Source of the DNA: Thiopontia sp964416755 | GTDB taxonomy: Bacteria > Pseudomonadota > Gammaproteobacteria > GCF-002020875 | Assembly: GCA_964416755.1 (NCBI GenBank) | Contig: CAYQFH010000072.1 | Location: 1-13,648 of the forward strand | Length of the DNA stretch: 13,648 nucleotides | Reading direction: 5' to 3' | Shown: one piece after another, positions 1-7,864 of the stretch | Layout: each line of letters starts with the position of its first letter | Position numbering within the stretch: the first letter of the stretch is position 1 | Made by a program: the position numbers and the translations under genes | The notes under the pieces: generated by a model | What the model saw: only the letters and a program-made list of their open reading frames with translations | Told to the model about the DNA's origin: nothing | Databases searched by the model: none

Positions 1-1
1 C

Positions 2-1915
2 ATTCGGTCACAATCGCTGGAGAGCTTTGATGATGGTGAGGGTGGTCAGATCGCCTTCTCCGGGCTGAGTCTCTCAGAGTTGATGACGGAGGGTGTGGCA
101 GCAGATGAGTCACTCTACCTGCTCAACCATGTCTCAGCTGAACACTACCAGTCGGTCGGTATGGGGGCACGTCAGGGGTTCTATCTTCTGATGCTCCTGT
201 TACTGATTGCATCAACCGTAATTTATCTCATCATCCTCAAGTCGCGCCGTCAGTTCAATCAGCTGGTCTTGGCACATGCCGAGAACAGGGCCCTGCACAA
301 CAGTGAAGAGCAGCTCCAACATCTGGTGGATGAGAAGACCCGTGAACTAAGGAGACTGAATCGTAATCTGGAACAGCAGGTCGAAGAGCGAACAGCACAG
401 GTGGTGGAGCGCAATAATGACCTGGAGCAGCTGCAACTTGCGCTGGATCAGCATGCCATTGTCAGTGCGGCAGATACCGATGGCAATATCATCTTTGTTA
501 ATGACAAATTCTGTGAGATTAGTGGATACAGTCGAGGGGAGCTGCTTGGGCAGAATCACCGTATCGTCAAATCAGGGGAACACCCGCCAGCGTTTTATCA
601 AACCTTGTGGGAGACTATCACCTCGGGAGAGGTGTGGCATGGAGAGGTGAAAAATCTGAAGAAGGGAGGCAAGGAGTGTTATTGGGTGCAGGCGACTATC
701 GTCCCTATGACCGATGTCGATGGAGGGATCACCCAATATGTCTCCATCAGAACCGATATCACTCAACGCAAGGAAGATGAATTGGAGTTGCAGGAGGCAG
801 CCAGAAAGATCGAAGAGACCAGTCGGGCGAGAGAGGACTTTCTGGCTTCAATGAGTCATGAGTTGCGTACGCCGTTAACGGCCATTATCGGTAACAGCGA
901 ACTGCTTGCGGAGATGGAAGAGGATCAGCAGAAGCAACGCTTGATTCATATCATCGATCAAGCAGCCAACAGTCAACTCTCTCTGGTCAATGATATTCTT
1001 GATGTCTCCAAAATCGACTCCGGACAATTTACCATTGATGAGGTTGAATATGATCTTGAAGCCTTGCTGCAGAGCATCCATTCAATGATGGATGTTCGTG
1101 CGAAGGATGCCGCTATCCAGCTTGAATTCATACAACAAGAGCCGTTGCAGTGGCTGTTACGGGGGGATTCACAGCGTATCGGACAGATTCTGATCAATCT
1201 GATTGGCAATGCGATCAAGTTCACGGAGCAGGGTTCAATCACCATCACTACACAGGTCAGGGCACAACAGTTACGCATCACAGTCAAAGATACCGGAATT
1301 GGTATGGCTCCGGAGGTGGTTGAGCAGCTGTTCCAGCGCTTCAGGCAGGCAGATAGCTCCATCTCTCGCAGCTATGGTGGCAGTGGACTGGGGCTCTTTA
1401 TCTCTCAGACTCTTGCAGAAATGATGGGAGGGAATATTGAGGTGAGCAGTACCCCCGGAGTCGGTTCCATTTTTGTGCTGACGCTCCCTTACCAGCAGAG
1501 CAGCACAGCGATTGATCGCAACCGGAAATTGGATCGTGCGCCAGTGATCAATACCAATTTTGAAGGCCACGTACTGGTTGCCGATGACAGTGATATTCTG
1601 CAGTTATTGGAGAGAAGTATGCTGGAGCAGCTGGGGCTACAGGTCACTATTGCTGAAAATGGAGAAGAGGCGGTTGCTCTGGCAACGCTTCAGCCATTTG
1701 ATCTGATCTTCATGGATATGCAGATGCCGGTGATGGATGGCATAGAGGCAACCAAAAAACTGAGAGCACAAGGGGTAGAGACCCCAATAGTGGCACTGAC
1801 CGCCAATGCGATGCAGAAGCATCGTGATGCTTTCAAGAAGGCGGGTTGTGACGGTTATCTCACCAAACCATTCGATAAATTGCAGATGATCAAGATGTTA
1901 CAGCAATATCTGTAA
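2..1915 (+). CDS. Membrane-bound PAS hybrid histidine kinase, 5'-truncated by window edge
   Basis: The reading frame is open from the first complete codon (nt 2) with no stop, so the start and most of an N-terminal, probably periplasmic, sensor lie outside the window. Of 637 visible residues: 1-58 are the end of that unassigned sensor; 59-79 form a transmembrane helix (nt 176-238); 86-144 are a Glu/Gln/Arg-rich coiled coil; 145-256 are a PAS domain of the W-GE-N-K-G-YW type ending in DITQRK; then HisKA with SHELRTPL, phospho-acceptor His286 (codon 857-859); HATPase_c with N-box Asn404, DTGIG and GGSGLGL; and a C-terminal receiver with acidic pair Asp528/Asp529, phospho-acceptor Asp572 (1715-1717) and Lys622. 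By family knowledge this is an inner-membrane sensor that autophosphorylates on His and passes the phosphate to its own receiver, which then needs an HPt partner. It has no HPt of its own. The ligand cannot be guessed. DHp helix 1 carries IIGNSE, like the kinase at 7865-9637. Confidence 0.93.
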   Translation: MRSQSLESFDDGEGGQIAFSGLSLSELMTEGVAADESLYLLNHVSAEHYQSVGMGARQGFYLLMLLLLIASTVIYLIILKSRRQFNQLVLAHAENRALHNSEEQLQHLVDEKTRELRRLNRNLEQQVEERTAQVVERNNDLEQLQLALDQHAIVSAADTDGNIIFVNDKFCEISGYSRGELLGQNHRIVKSGEHPPAFYQTLWETITSGEVWHGEVKNLKKGGKECYWVQATIVPMTDVDGGITQYVSIRTDITQRKEDELELQEAARKIEETSRAREDFLASMSHELRTPLTAIIGNSELLAEMEEDQQKQRLIHIIDQAANSQLSLVNDILDVSKIDSGQFTIDEVEYDLEALLQSIHSMMDVRAKDAAIQLEFIQQEPLQWLLRGDSQRIGQILINLIGNAIKFTEQGSITITTQVRAQQLRITVKDTGIGMAPEVVEQLFQRFRQADSSISRSYGGSGLGLFISQTLAEMMGGNIEVSSTPGVGSIFVLTLPYQQSSTAIDRNRKLDRAPVINTNFEGHVLVADDSDILQLLERSMLEQLGLQVTIAENGEEAVALATLQPFDLIFMDMQMPVMDGIEATKKLRAQGVETPIVALTANAMQKHRDAFKKAGCDGYLTKPFDKLQMIKMLQQYL

Positions 1916-1942
1916 ATGCCATTTGCTTGCGAGAGATCAGGT

Positions 1943-2030
1943 AACCGTGGTTTTTCCTCGGTTGTGAACGGTAGTTCCGGTTGAGACAATGCAGTGGTCT
2001 GTTGGAGAGGAGTAATGAAATGGCCTCTCC
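1943..2030 (+). other. Two hairpins in the 155-nt gap between kinases 1 and 2
   Basis: Hairpin A: 1943-1950 pairs with 1956-1963 (AACCG with CGGTT and GG with CC, one T-T mismatch) around a TTTTT loop. Hairpin B: GGAGAGG at 2004-2010 is perfectly complementary to CCTCTCC at 2024-2030, with a 13-nt loop. Neither is followed by a T-run, so neither is a convincing intrinsic terminator. The 3' arm of B can also pair with the purine-rich GGAGAG at 2050-2055, upstream of the next start codon, which would make the two pairings mutually exclusive. No convincing promoter was seen in this gap. Confidence 0.4.
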
Positions 2031-2070
2031 TGTGTTGATTCTCGTAAATGGAGAGTGATTTAACAAAACA

Positions 2071-4818
2071 ATGAAAATACTGTTTGTCGATGATTCCGAG
2101 ACGGTCTGTAGCATCTATTCCGAACTGCTTACAAGTGAGGGGTACGAAGTTATTGTTGCTCATGGCATGGAGGAGGCGCTGGATCTGGCAAAAGCACATC
2201 GTCCACCGCTGGCCATTGTTGACTACTACATGCCCGGGGGGAACGGGGATGAGTTGACCCAAGCACTCCATCAACAGCCAGAGACGGCCTCAATCGTGGT
2301 TGCGATGCATACCCAGTACCCTGATGTGATTACAGATGCTCTATCTGCCGGTGCAGTTGAACTGATCAATAAAGAGGATTCTCGTGATCTGCTGATGATG
2401 CGAGTCAATGCACTCAGAACCATGATCGAGACCCAGAGTTACCAGCGAAATGTTGAACGTCTGCATGAGATGAAGGCGCAGGAAGAGAAGTCAATTTCGA
2501 TCCTTCTGGTGGATGATTCGGTAACTGTACGTGCCATCTATGGACAACATCTGCGAAACAGCGGTTTTGAGGTGCTGGAGGCGGCGACGCTGCAGCAGGG
2601 GAGAGAGGTTGCAACACGTGAGTTGCCCGATATGTTGCTGGTTGACTATCTACTTCCGGATGGGAAAGGGGATGCGCTTGTAGAGGAGCTTTCCAGTCGG
2701 CCTGATACCTCCACTATTGTCATGGTGATGTTCAGTAACCAGGTGGACTATGAATCAGCGGCGTTGAAGGCTGGGGCAATCGACATCATCTCGAAAGATG
2801 ATCCGGATGAGGTTTTTATACACAGAATCTGTACGCTGCGCAGATTTGTTGAATCCCAGCGCAGACTGCGTAAAACCATGCTGGAGAGTAATAGAAGAAT
2901 CGGTGAGCTGTTGACTGAGGCAGAGGAGATGCGATGTCAGGCGGAGCGTGCCAATCGCCTGAAGGATGAGTTTATCGCCACCATGAGTCATGAACTGCGT
3001 ACCCCTTTGACTGCAATTCTCGGCTACTGTGATGTGCTACTGGAAGAGGATGGTAATCCCGAGCATACCCAATACCTCAAATCGATTCGATCCTCAGGTG
3101 AGGGGCAACTGGTTCTGGTCAATGACATCCTTGATATGTCAAAGATTGAATCGGGCAAGTTTACGGTTGAGATGGCGCCCTATTCACTCAGTGGTGTGGT
3201 ACATGAGGTCTACGACATGTTGTCGGTTAAGGCACAAGAGACGGGTATTGAACTCTCGATTAATCTGCAACAGCAGGAGCCCAACAAATTGTTTGGTGAC
3301 AGTCAGCGCATCAAGCAGGTATTGATTAATCTGGTCAGTAATGCCATCAAATTCACAGAGAAAGGCAAGGTCTCTCTTACTGTGACTCAGCGTGATGTAA
3401 CACAACATGAGAAGTGGTTGCAGTTTGATGTGACGGATACAGGCATCGGTATCAAGGATGAAAATATAGACAAACTGTTTGACCGTTTCGAGCAGGAGGA
3501 TAGTTCTATTTCCAACCGTTTTGGTGGTAGTGGTCTGGGGCTCTTTATCTCAAAGAATCTGGTTGAAATGATGGAGGGAACATTAACTGCCAGCAGTGAG
3601 CTGGGGAAGGGGTCAACCTTTCTCTTCTCGCTCCCGTATCGAGTCTCTGACATCAAGGATATGGCATCAAAACCTGCATCAATAAGCTCACATCAACAAT
3701 TGACTGGGATGAGAGTCTTGTTGGCTGAAGATGCGGAGATATTGCGGAAACTCATCAGGCGGATGCTGGAAAAACTGGGAGTTGAGGTAGAGAGTGCGGA
3801 GAACGGTCGGGTCGCAGTTGACAAGGTGCTGAGCCTCCCCTTTGATCTGGTGCTGATGGATATGCAGATGCCGGTAATGGATGGGGTAGAGGCGACTCGA
3901 ACCATTCGGAAGCAGGCGATAGAGGTGCCAATTATCGCCTTGACAGCAAACATCATGGAAAAGCACCGTGAGCAGTTTGTCGAGGCTGGTTGTGATGGTT
4001 TCTTGACTAAACCGATCGATCGGGAGCGGTTGGAAACCACACTGAGACGCTATTTTGTTGATCACACAGCAGCTAAGCAGGCAGAGGAGTTTCCTGGTTT
4101 GCAGCAGCTACAACCTATTCGATGGGAAGAGAGTTTCTCCGTCGGTCATGTGCTGATGGACAGTCAGCACATGATTATTATCCGTTCGATCAACCAGTTG
4201 ATCGAATATTGTCAAAGAGCCAGTGATGACAGTAGCAGTCAGGAGCTGAAGAATGTGCTGTTTGAGGCGCATCAGTACGCCAACACCCATCTGAAGGCAG
4301 AGGAACAATTATTGGAGTCAATTGGATATGAGGCGTTGGAGAGCCACAAACGACTGCATGAAGGGTATAGAGCAAAGATAGCAGCCTTCTACCAGTTCGA
4401 GATTACTGCCAGTAGTCTTGAACAGTTGATCCTCTATCTCAAGGAGTGGTGGGTGAACCACATTCTGCAGGAGGATATGGCCTACAAGCCCGCTGTAGAG
4501 GGTGAAAGGTCTGCCGCTGCAGAGGGCCATGTCGTGACAGCAGAAGATGATGATGAGGTTGATCAGGAGTTGTTGGATCTCTTCATGAAGACGATGGTCG
4601 AGTATGATCAAACGCTTCGAGAGGCGTTGAGTAGGGAAGAGTGGAACTCCGTTGATGAAACTGCGCACTTTATCAAAGGGAGTAGTGGGTACTTTGACTT
4701 TCCCGCCTTGACTGAAAAAGCGAAGGCGGTATGCGATGCCTATGATGGGGGCCGACGGGAGCATCTACCCGGTTTGACACGGACATTGATGGGTGAATTG
4801 CATACACTGCTGCGATAG
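2071..4818 (+). CDS. Soluble multi-domain hybrid kinase REC-REC-HisKA-HATPase-REC-hemerythrin-HPt
   Basis: 915 residues with no signal peptide or TM segment, so cytoplasmic. REC1 is about 1-122 (Asp7/Asp8, phospho-acceptor Asp51, Lys101). REC2 is about 141-262 (Asp148/Asp149, Asp192, Lys242). A helical linker spans 263-298. HisKA has FIATMSHELRTPL with His307; HATPase_c has Asn424, DTGIG 456-460 and GGSGLG 485-490. REC3 is about 547-661 (Glu553/Asp554, Asp597, Lys647). A bacteriohemerythrin domain, about 685-808, has every expected di-iron ligand at family spacing: His700, His740, Glu744, His759, His763, His797 and Asp802. The C-terminal HPt, about 826-915, has AHFIKGSSG with His866. By family knowledge it can run a full His-Asp-His relay in one chain, with the hemerythrin binding O2 or reporting redox state and two N-terminal receivers taking signals from other kinases. 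The start is well placed, since MKILFVDD opens strand 1 of REC1, but the only purine-rich site, GGAGAG at 2050-2055, is unusually far (15 nt) from ATG. An in-frame stop just upstream rules out extension. Confidence 0.96.
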   Translation: MKILFVDDSETVCSIYSELLTSEGYEVIVAHGMEEALDLAKAHRPPLAIVDYYMPGGNGDELTQALHQQPETASIVVAMHTQYPDVITDALSAGAVELINKEDSRDLLMMRVNALRTMIETQSYQRNVERLHEMKAQEEKSISILLVDDSVTVRAIYGQHLRNSGFEVLEAATLQQGREVATRELPDMLLVDYLLPDGKGDALVEELSSRPDTSTIVMVMFSNQVDYESAALKAGAIDIISKDDPDEVFIHRICTLRRFVESQRRLRKTMLESNRRIGELLTEAEEMRCQAERANRLKDEFIATMSHELRTPLTAILGYCDVLLEEDGNPEHTQYLKSIRSSGEGQLVLVNDILDMSKIESGKFTVEMAPYSLSGVVHEVYDMLSVKAQETGIELSINLQQQEPNKLFGDSQRIKQVLINLVSNAIKFTEKGKVSLTVTQRDVTQHEKWLQFDVTDTGIGIKDENIDKLFDRFEQEDSSISNRFGGSGLGLFISKNLVEMMEGTLTASSELGKGSTFLFSLPYRVSDIKDMASKPASISSHQQLTGMRVLLAEDAEILRKLIRRMLEKLGVEVESAENGRVAVDKVLSLPFDLVLMDMQMPVMDGVEATRTIRKQAIEVPIIALTANIMEKHREQFVEAGCDGFLTKPIDRERLETTLRRYFVDHTAAKQAEEFPGLQQLQPIRWEESFSVGHVLMDSQHMIIIRSINQLIEYCQRASDDSSSQELKNVLFEAHQYANTHLKAEEQLLESIGYEALESHKRLHEGYRAKIAAFYQFEITASSLEQLILYLKEWWVNHILQEDMAYKPAVEGERSAAAEGHVVTAEDDDEVDQELLDLFMKTMVEYDQTLREALSREEWNSVDETAHFIKGSSGYFDFPALTEKAKAVCDAYDGGRREHLPGLTRTLMGELHTLLR

Positions 4819-4976
4819 CCTGTTTTCTACGGTTGGGAGGGCCAAGCTCTTTCCAAAGGCGTTCTCAAGGGGGCGTTGGTACTCGAATTGATGAATTGTC
4901 GATATTTGTTTCTGTGCTAGAGTCTCCAGGGAGGGTTCTCTAAATAAGGGTATCGATAATCGCCGCTGGGGGGTGA
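4819..4976. other. Intergenic gap between kinases 2 and 3
   Basis: This 158-nt gap holds no ORF and no clear stem plus T-run terminator. It contains a close direct repeat of GAATTG (4885-4890 and 4893-4898) overlapping a candidate promoter, and a G-rich run (4968-4973) just before the next start that may serve as the ribosome binding site. Confidence 0.5.
4896..4923 (+). promoter_or_regulatory. Candidate sigma70 promoter for the kinase at 4977
   Basis: TTGTCG (4896-4901) and TAGAGT (4918-4923) are separated by 16 nt. Each matches the -35 and -10 consensus at 4 of 6 bases, and a TG one base before the -10 gives an extended -10 (TGcTAGAGT). The predicted transcript would start near 4930, leaving a leader of about 45 nt. 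This is a motif match by eye only. Confidence 0.3.
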
Positions 4977-7376
4977 ATGAACTTACCAAAACAGATTCTT
5001 GTTTTATCCGTTGCGTTGTTGCACTTTGCCAGTGGTTTTGCCGAGGATGAGTTCGTAGAGATCAAGGCAGGCTTTCCGGAAGAGTTTCCACCACACTACT
5101 CACTTTCTGGTTCGGGCAAGGCCCAGGGATTTGCGGTTGATCTGTTGAATGCAATTGCCAGAGAGGCCAACCTGAGCATCGACTACATCCCCTATTCGAG
5201 CTGGAGTGATGCCCACACTGCGCTCAAGCAGGGTGAAATTGATGTGATCCCCAATATGGGGATTATAGAAGAGCGGAAAAGTTTTGCTGATTTCACTTCG
5301 CCGATTGAGACTTTTAATGTCTCTGTGTTTGTACGCAGTGGGAGTTTTAATACCATTGCTGATCTCAAAGGCAAGCGAATCGGGGTGATTCAGAAAAATA
5401 TCGGAGTTAAGCTTATCAAGCAGTACAAAGAGATTGATGGAAAGCTCTTTGACAATTTTTCTGCGGCACTGTTTGAGGTGATCAGTGGGAACATTGATGG
5501 TGTAATCTATCCGGATCCGGTGGCCTGGAAGGTGATTCAGAAGGCGGGGTTAGAGGATAAGTTCAGTGTTATCAGACCGCCTCTCATTGAGATTAAACGG
5601 GGTGTGGCAGTTGGAAAGGGAAAGGAGGCCCTATACCAGCGGCTGGAGGCAGCGGTACAACATTTGGAGGGAAGTGATAGATATGAGCAGCTCTATCTGA
5701 AGTGGTTTGCCAAGACCCCGGAGTACTGGACGGGAAATCGAGTTTTCATGGCGGTGGTTGCGATCAGCGCCGTTTTGATCGTGATGCTCCTGTTGGCCTG
5801 GTTCTGGCGTTATCAGTCTCTCATCAAACTGAATGCCGAGCTGCAGCAGGCAAATCGATATCTGGAAGAGGCAGATCGGGAGGTTGAGAAGGGGGCAAGA
5901 CTCCTGAAAGAGACGGAGCAGATTGGGAAAATTGGAAGTTGGGAGCTCGATCTGGTAACCAATCATCTGACCTGGTCCGATCAGGTATTCCATATTTTCG
6001 AGATTGATCAGACACGATTTGATGCTTCCTATGAAGGCTTTCTCAATGCGATTCATCCGGATGACCGAGCCCTTGTCAATGCAACATATACGGAATCAGT
6101 CGAGAATAGAACCCCTTATGAGATCGAACATCGTCTGCGGATGGTTGACGGATCCATCAAGTGGGTGCTGGAGCGTGGCATCTCGGAGTATTCGGAGCAG
6201 GGAGAGCCGCTACTATCCAGAGGCATGGTGCAGGACATTACTCAGCAGGTTCAAGCGGATCGGGAACTGCGACAGGCGATGGAGATCAAGGATGAGTTTC
6301 TGGCATCGATGAGTCATGAACTGCGCACGCCATTGACGGCCATTCTGGGCTACTGCGATATGTTGCTGGAGGAACAGAACGGACCTGAGCACATCCACTA
6401 TCTGAAATCCATTCGATCTGCTGGCAAGGGGCAGTTGGCACTGGTCAACGATATTCTTGATATGTCGAAGATCGATTCCGGAAAATTTACCATTGAAGAG
6501 AATGCGTATGACCTCCCCTCACTACTGCAGGAGTTGGAGCAGATGTTCAGGATCCGGGCTGATGATGCGGGGCTGTCACTCTCTGTTGTTCAGAAAAATA
6601 GAGAACCATTTCTGTTGGTTGGAGACAGTCAGCGAATTGGACAGGTGTTGATTAACCTGATTGGGAATGCAATCAAGTTTACGGAAGAGGGAAGTGTCAC
6701 GCTGACAACCCATGTTGAGGAAGGAAAGATTTTCTTCACAGTGGAAGATAGCGGAATCGGGATGTCACCAGAGGTTCTGGATCGGCTGTTCAGTCGCTTT
6801 GAGCAGGCGGATGGGTCTATCTCAAGGCGTTTTGGTGGTAGCGGTCTGGGGCTCTATATCTCATTGAACCTGGCAGAGTTGATGGGAGGGACAATTGATG
6901 TCTCCAGTCGTGAAGGGGTTGGTTCAATCTTCCAGCTTATTCTGCCGTACAAGAGCAGTGATATCAGTGAACAGGATAGCGGTGGTAGCAGCCAACAGAA
7001 AGCTGTGTTGGAAAAGCGGTTGAGTGGACATATCCTGCTAGCAGAAGATACGTTGATGATTCAGCAGCTGGAGAAGCGTATTCTTGAGAAGATGGGGTTG
7101 CAGGTAACAGTTGCCAATAATGGAGTGGAGGCGGTTGAGTTGGCAACTACTCAACCGTTTGATGTGATTCTCATGGATATGCAGATGCCGCAGATGGATG
7201 GCATTGATGCCTGCCATGAACTGCGTACCAGAGGGATCAGAACCCCGGTGATTGCAGTGACTGCCAATGTGATGCAGAAGCATCGTGATGCCTTTAGTGA
7301 GGCAGGGTGTGATGGATTTATTGGCAAGCCCATTAATAACGGGGATCTGGAAAAGTTATTGAAAAAGTATTTGTAA
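4977..7376 (+). CDS. BvgS/EvgS-type hybrid kinase with periplasmic solute-binding domain and PAS
   Basis: 799 residues. A signal peptide (1-22, hydrophobic 6-20, likely cleaved after GFA) is followed by a type-3 solute-binding domain, about 27-245, with the family pattern GFAVDLLNAIA, a low-affinity DVIPNMG segment, FTSPI and DLKGKRIGV. A single TM helix lies at about 255-276, a coiled coil at 283-312, and a PAS_3-type domain at about 317-425 (IGSWELD and HPDDR motifs). HisKA has His447; HATPase_c has Asn564 and DSGIG 591-595; the C-terminal REC has Glu690/Asp691, Asp734 and Lys784. By family knowledge this resembles BvgS and EvgS, where a periplasmic Venus-flytrap domain controls the kinase, but here there is one such domain and no C-terminal HPt, so a partner HPt is needed. 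Small organic molecules such as amino acids are typical ligands of the domain, though none can be assigned. The ATG is fixed by an immediately upstream in-frame TGA; a G-rich run lies just before it. The kinase core looks mosaic relative to its paralogs. Confidence 0.95.
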   Translation: MNLPKQILVLSVALLHFASGFAEDEFVEIKAGFPEEFPPHYSLSGSGKAQGFAVDLLNAIAREANLSIDYIPYSSWSDAHTALKQGEIDVIPNMGIIEERKSFADFTSPIETFNVSVFVRSGSFNTIADLKGKRIGVIQKNIGVKLIKQYKEIDGKLFDNFSAALFEVISGNIDGVIYPDPVAWKVIQKAGLEDKFSVIRPPLIEIKRGVAVGKGKEALYQRLEAAVQHLEGSDRYEQLYLKWFAKTPEYWTGNRVFMAVVAISAVLIVMLLLAWFWRYQSLIKLNAELQQANRYLEEADREVEKGARLLKETEQIGKIGSWELDLVTNHLTWSDQVFHIFEIDQTRFDASYEGFLNAIHPDDRALVNATYTESVENRTPYEIEHRLRMVDGSIKWVLERGISEYSEQGEPLLSRGMVQDITQQVQADRELRQAMEIKDEFLASMSHELRTPLTAILGYCDMLLEEQNGPEHIHYLKSIRSAGKGQLALVNDILDMSKIDSGKFTIEENAYDLPSLLQELEQMFRIRADDAGLSLSVVQKNREPFLLVGDSQRIGQVLINLIGNAIKFTEEGSVTLTTHVEEGKIFFTVEDSGIGMSPEVLDRLFSRFEQADGSISRRFGGSGLGLYISLNLAELMGGTIDVSSREGVGSIFQLILPYKSSDISEQDSGGSSQQKAVLEKRLSGHILLAEDTLMIQQLEKRILEKMGLQVTVANNGVEAVELATTQPFDVILMDMQMPQMDGIDACHELRTRGIRTPVIAVTANVMQKHRDAFSEAGCDGFIGKPINNGDLEKLLKKYL

Positions 7377-7497
7377 GGTGGTTTGTAGGTTTTTGTAGGG
7401 TTTAAAGCCCATAATTAGGGTACGATGAGTGTCAGTTATAGAGATGCATGGCAGGTGTCATTGAAAACAGTAACAGAGTGGTTGTAGAGAGTTGAAT
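7377..7497. other. Intergenic gap before the HPt gene
   Basis: About 120 nt. GGGTTTAAAGCCC at 7398-7410 is a short imperfect palindrome without a following T-run. CATAAT at 7410-7415 resembles a -10 box, but no acceptable -35 lies at the right distance, so no promoter is claimed. AGAGAG at 7486-7491 is a plausible ribosome binding site 6 nt before the ATG at 7498. Confidence 0.35.
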
Positions 7498-7815
7498 ATG
7501 GGACAGATGGATTTGGATGATGAGCAGGCAGTGCTTGGAGCGGTCAACGATGCAGTTGATGATGAGTTGATGGCAATGTTCAAGGAGGTCGCAGTCAATG
7601 ACAAGGTGCTCCTTGTTCAACATCTGGCAGAAAAAAATTGGGGTGAACTACGCAGCAAGGCACACGAAGTGAAGGGGTATGGCACCTCTTTCGGTTATCC
7701 GCGAGTCTCTGAAAAGGCAGAGAGGGTACAGAACGCGCTTGATCAGGAGCAGATTGATCTCGCTGCCGAATTGGCTGCCGATCTGATTGCAGAGATGGAG
7801 TTGGTGTTGCCTTAG
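7498..7815 (+). CDS. Free-standing HPt phosphotransfer protein
   Basis: 105 residues, mostly helical and acidic, with no TM segment. The HPt signature is at 55-66: AHEVKGYGTSFG, with His56 as phospho-carrier, followed by the helix VSEKAERVQNAL. By family knowledge, HPt proteins have no catalysis of their own; they shuttle phosphate between the Asp of a hybrid kinase's receiver and the Asp of an output regulator. Three or more neighbours (genes at 2, 4977, 7865 and 9681) end with a receiver and lack an HPt, so this protein is the obvious local acceptor; that pairing is inferred. The ATG at 7498 is chosen because AGAGAG sits 6 nt upstream; a TTG two codons earlier is the alternative. The next gene starts 49 nt later, consistent with co-transcription. 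Confidence 0.85.
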   Translation: MGQMDLDDEQAVLGAVNDAVDDELMAMFKEVAVNDKVLLVQHLAEKNWGELRSKAHEVKGYGTSFGYPRVSEKAERVQNALDQEQIDLAAELAADLIAEMELVLP

Positions 7816-7864
7816 AATCTCAAGTGGCCTTTTGCTGTTGCAGGCCGCCCCTGAATGGTTCCAG

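Noticed and set aside
1943..1963. Hairpin after kinase 1 as an intrinsic terminator
   Set aside because: The T-run is in the loop, not after the stem, and the stem contains a mismatch.
7398..7415. Terminator or promoter before the HPt gene
   Set aside because: The palindrome is short with no T-run, and the CATAAT box has no -35 partner at 16-18 nt.
7787..7864. Upstream extension of the 7865 kinase to a TTG at 7787
   Set aside because: It would overlap the HPt gene and add a Trp/Cys/Leu-rich stretch with no counterpart in receiver domains and no ribosome binding site.
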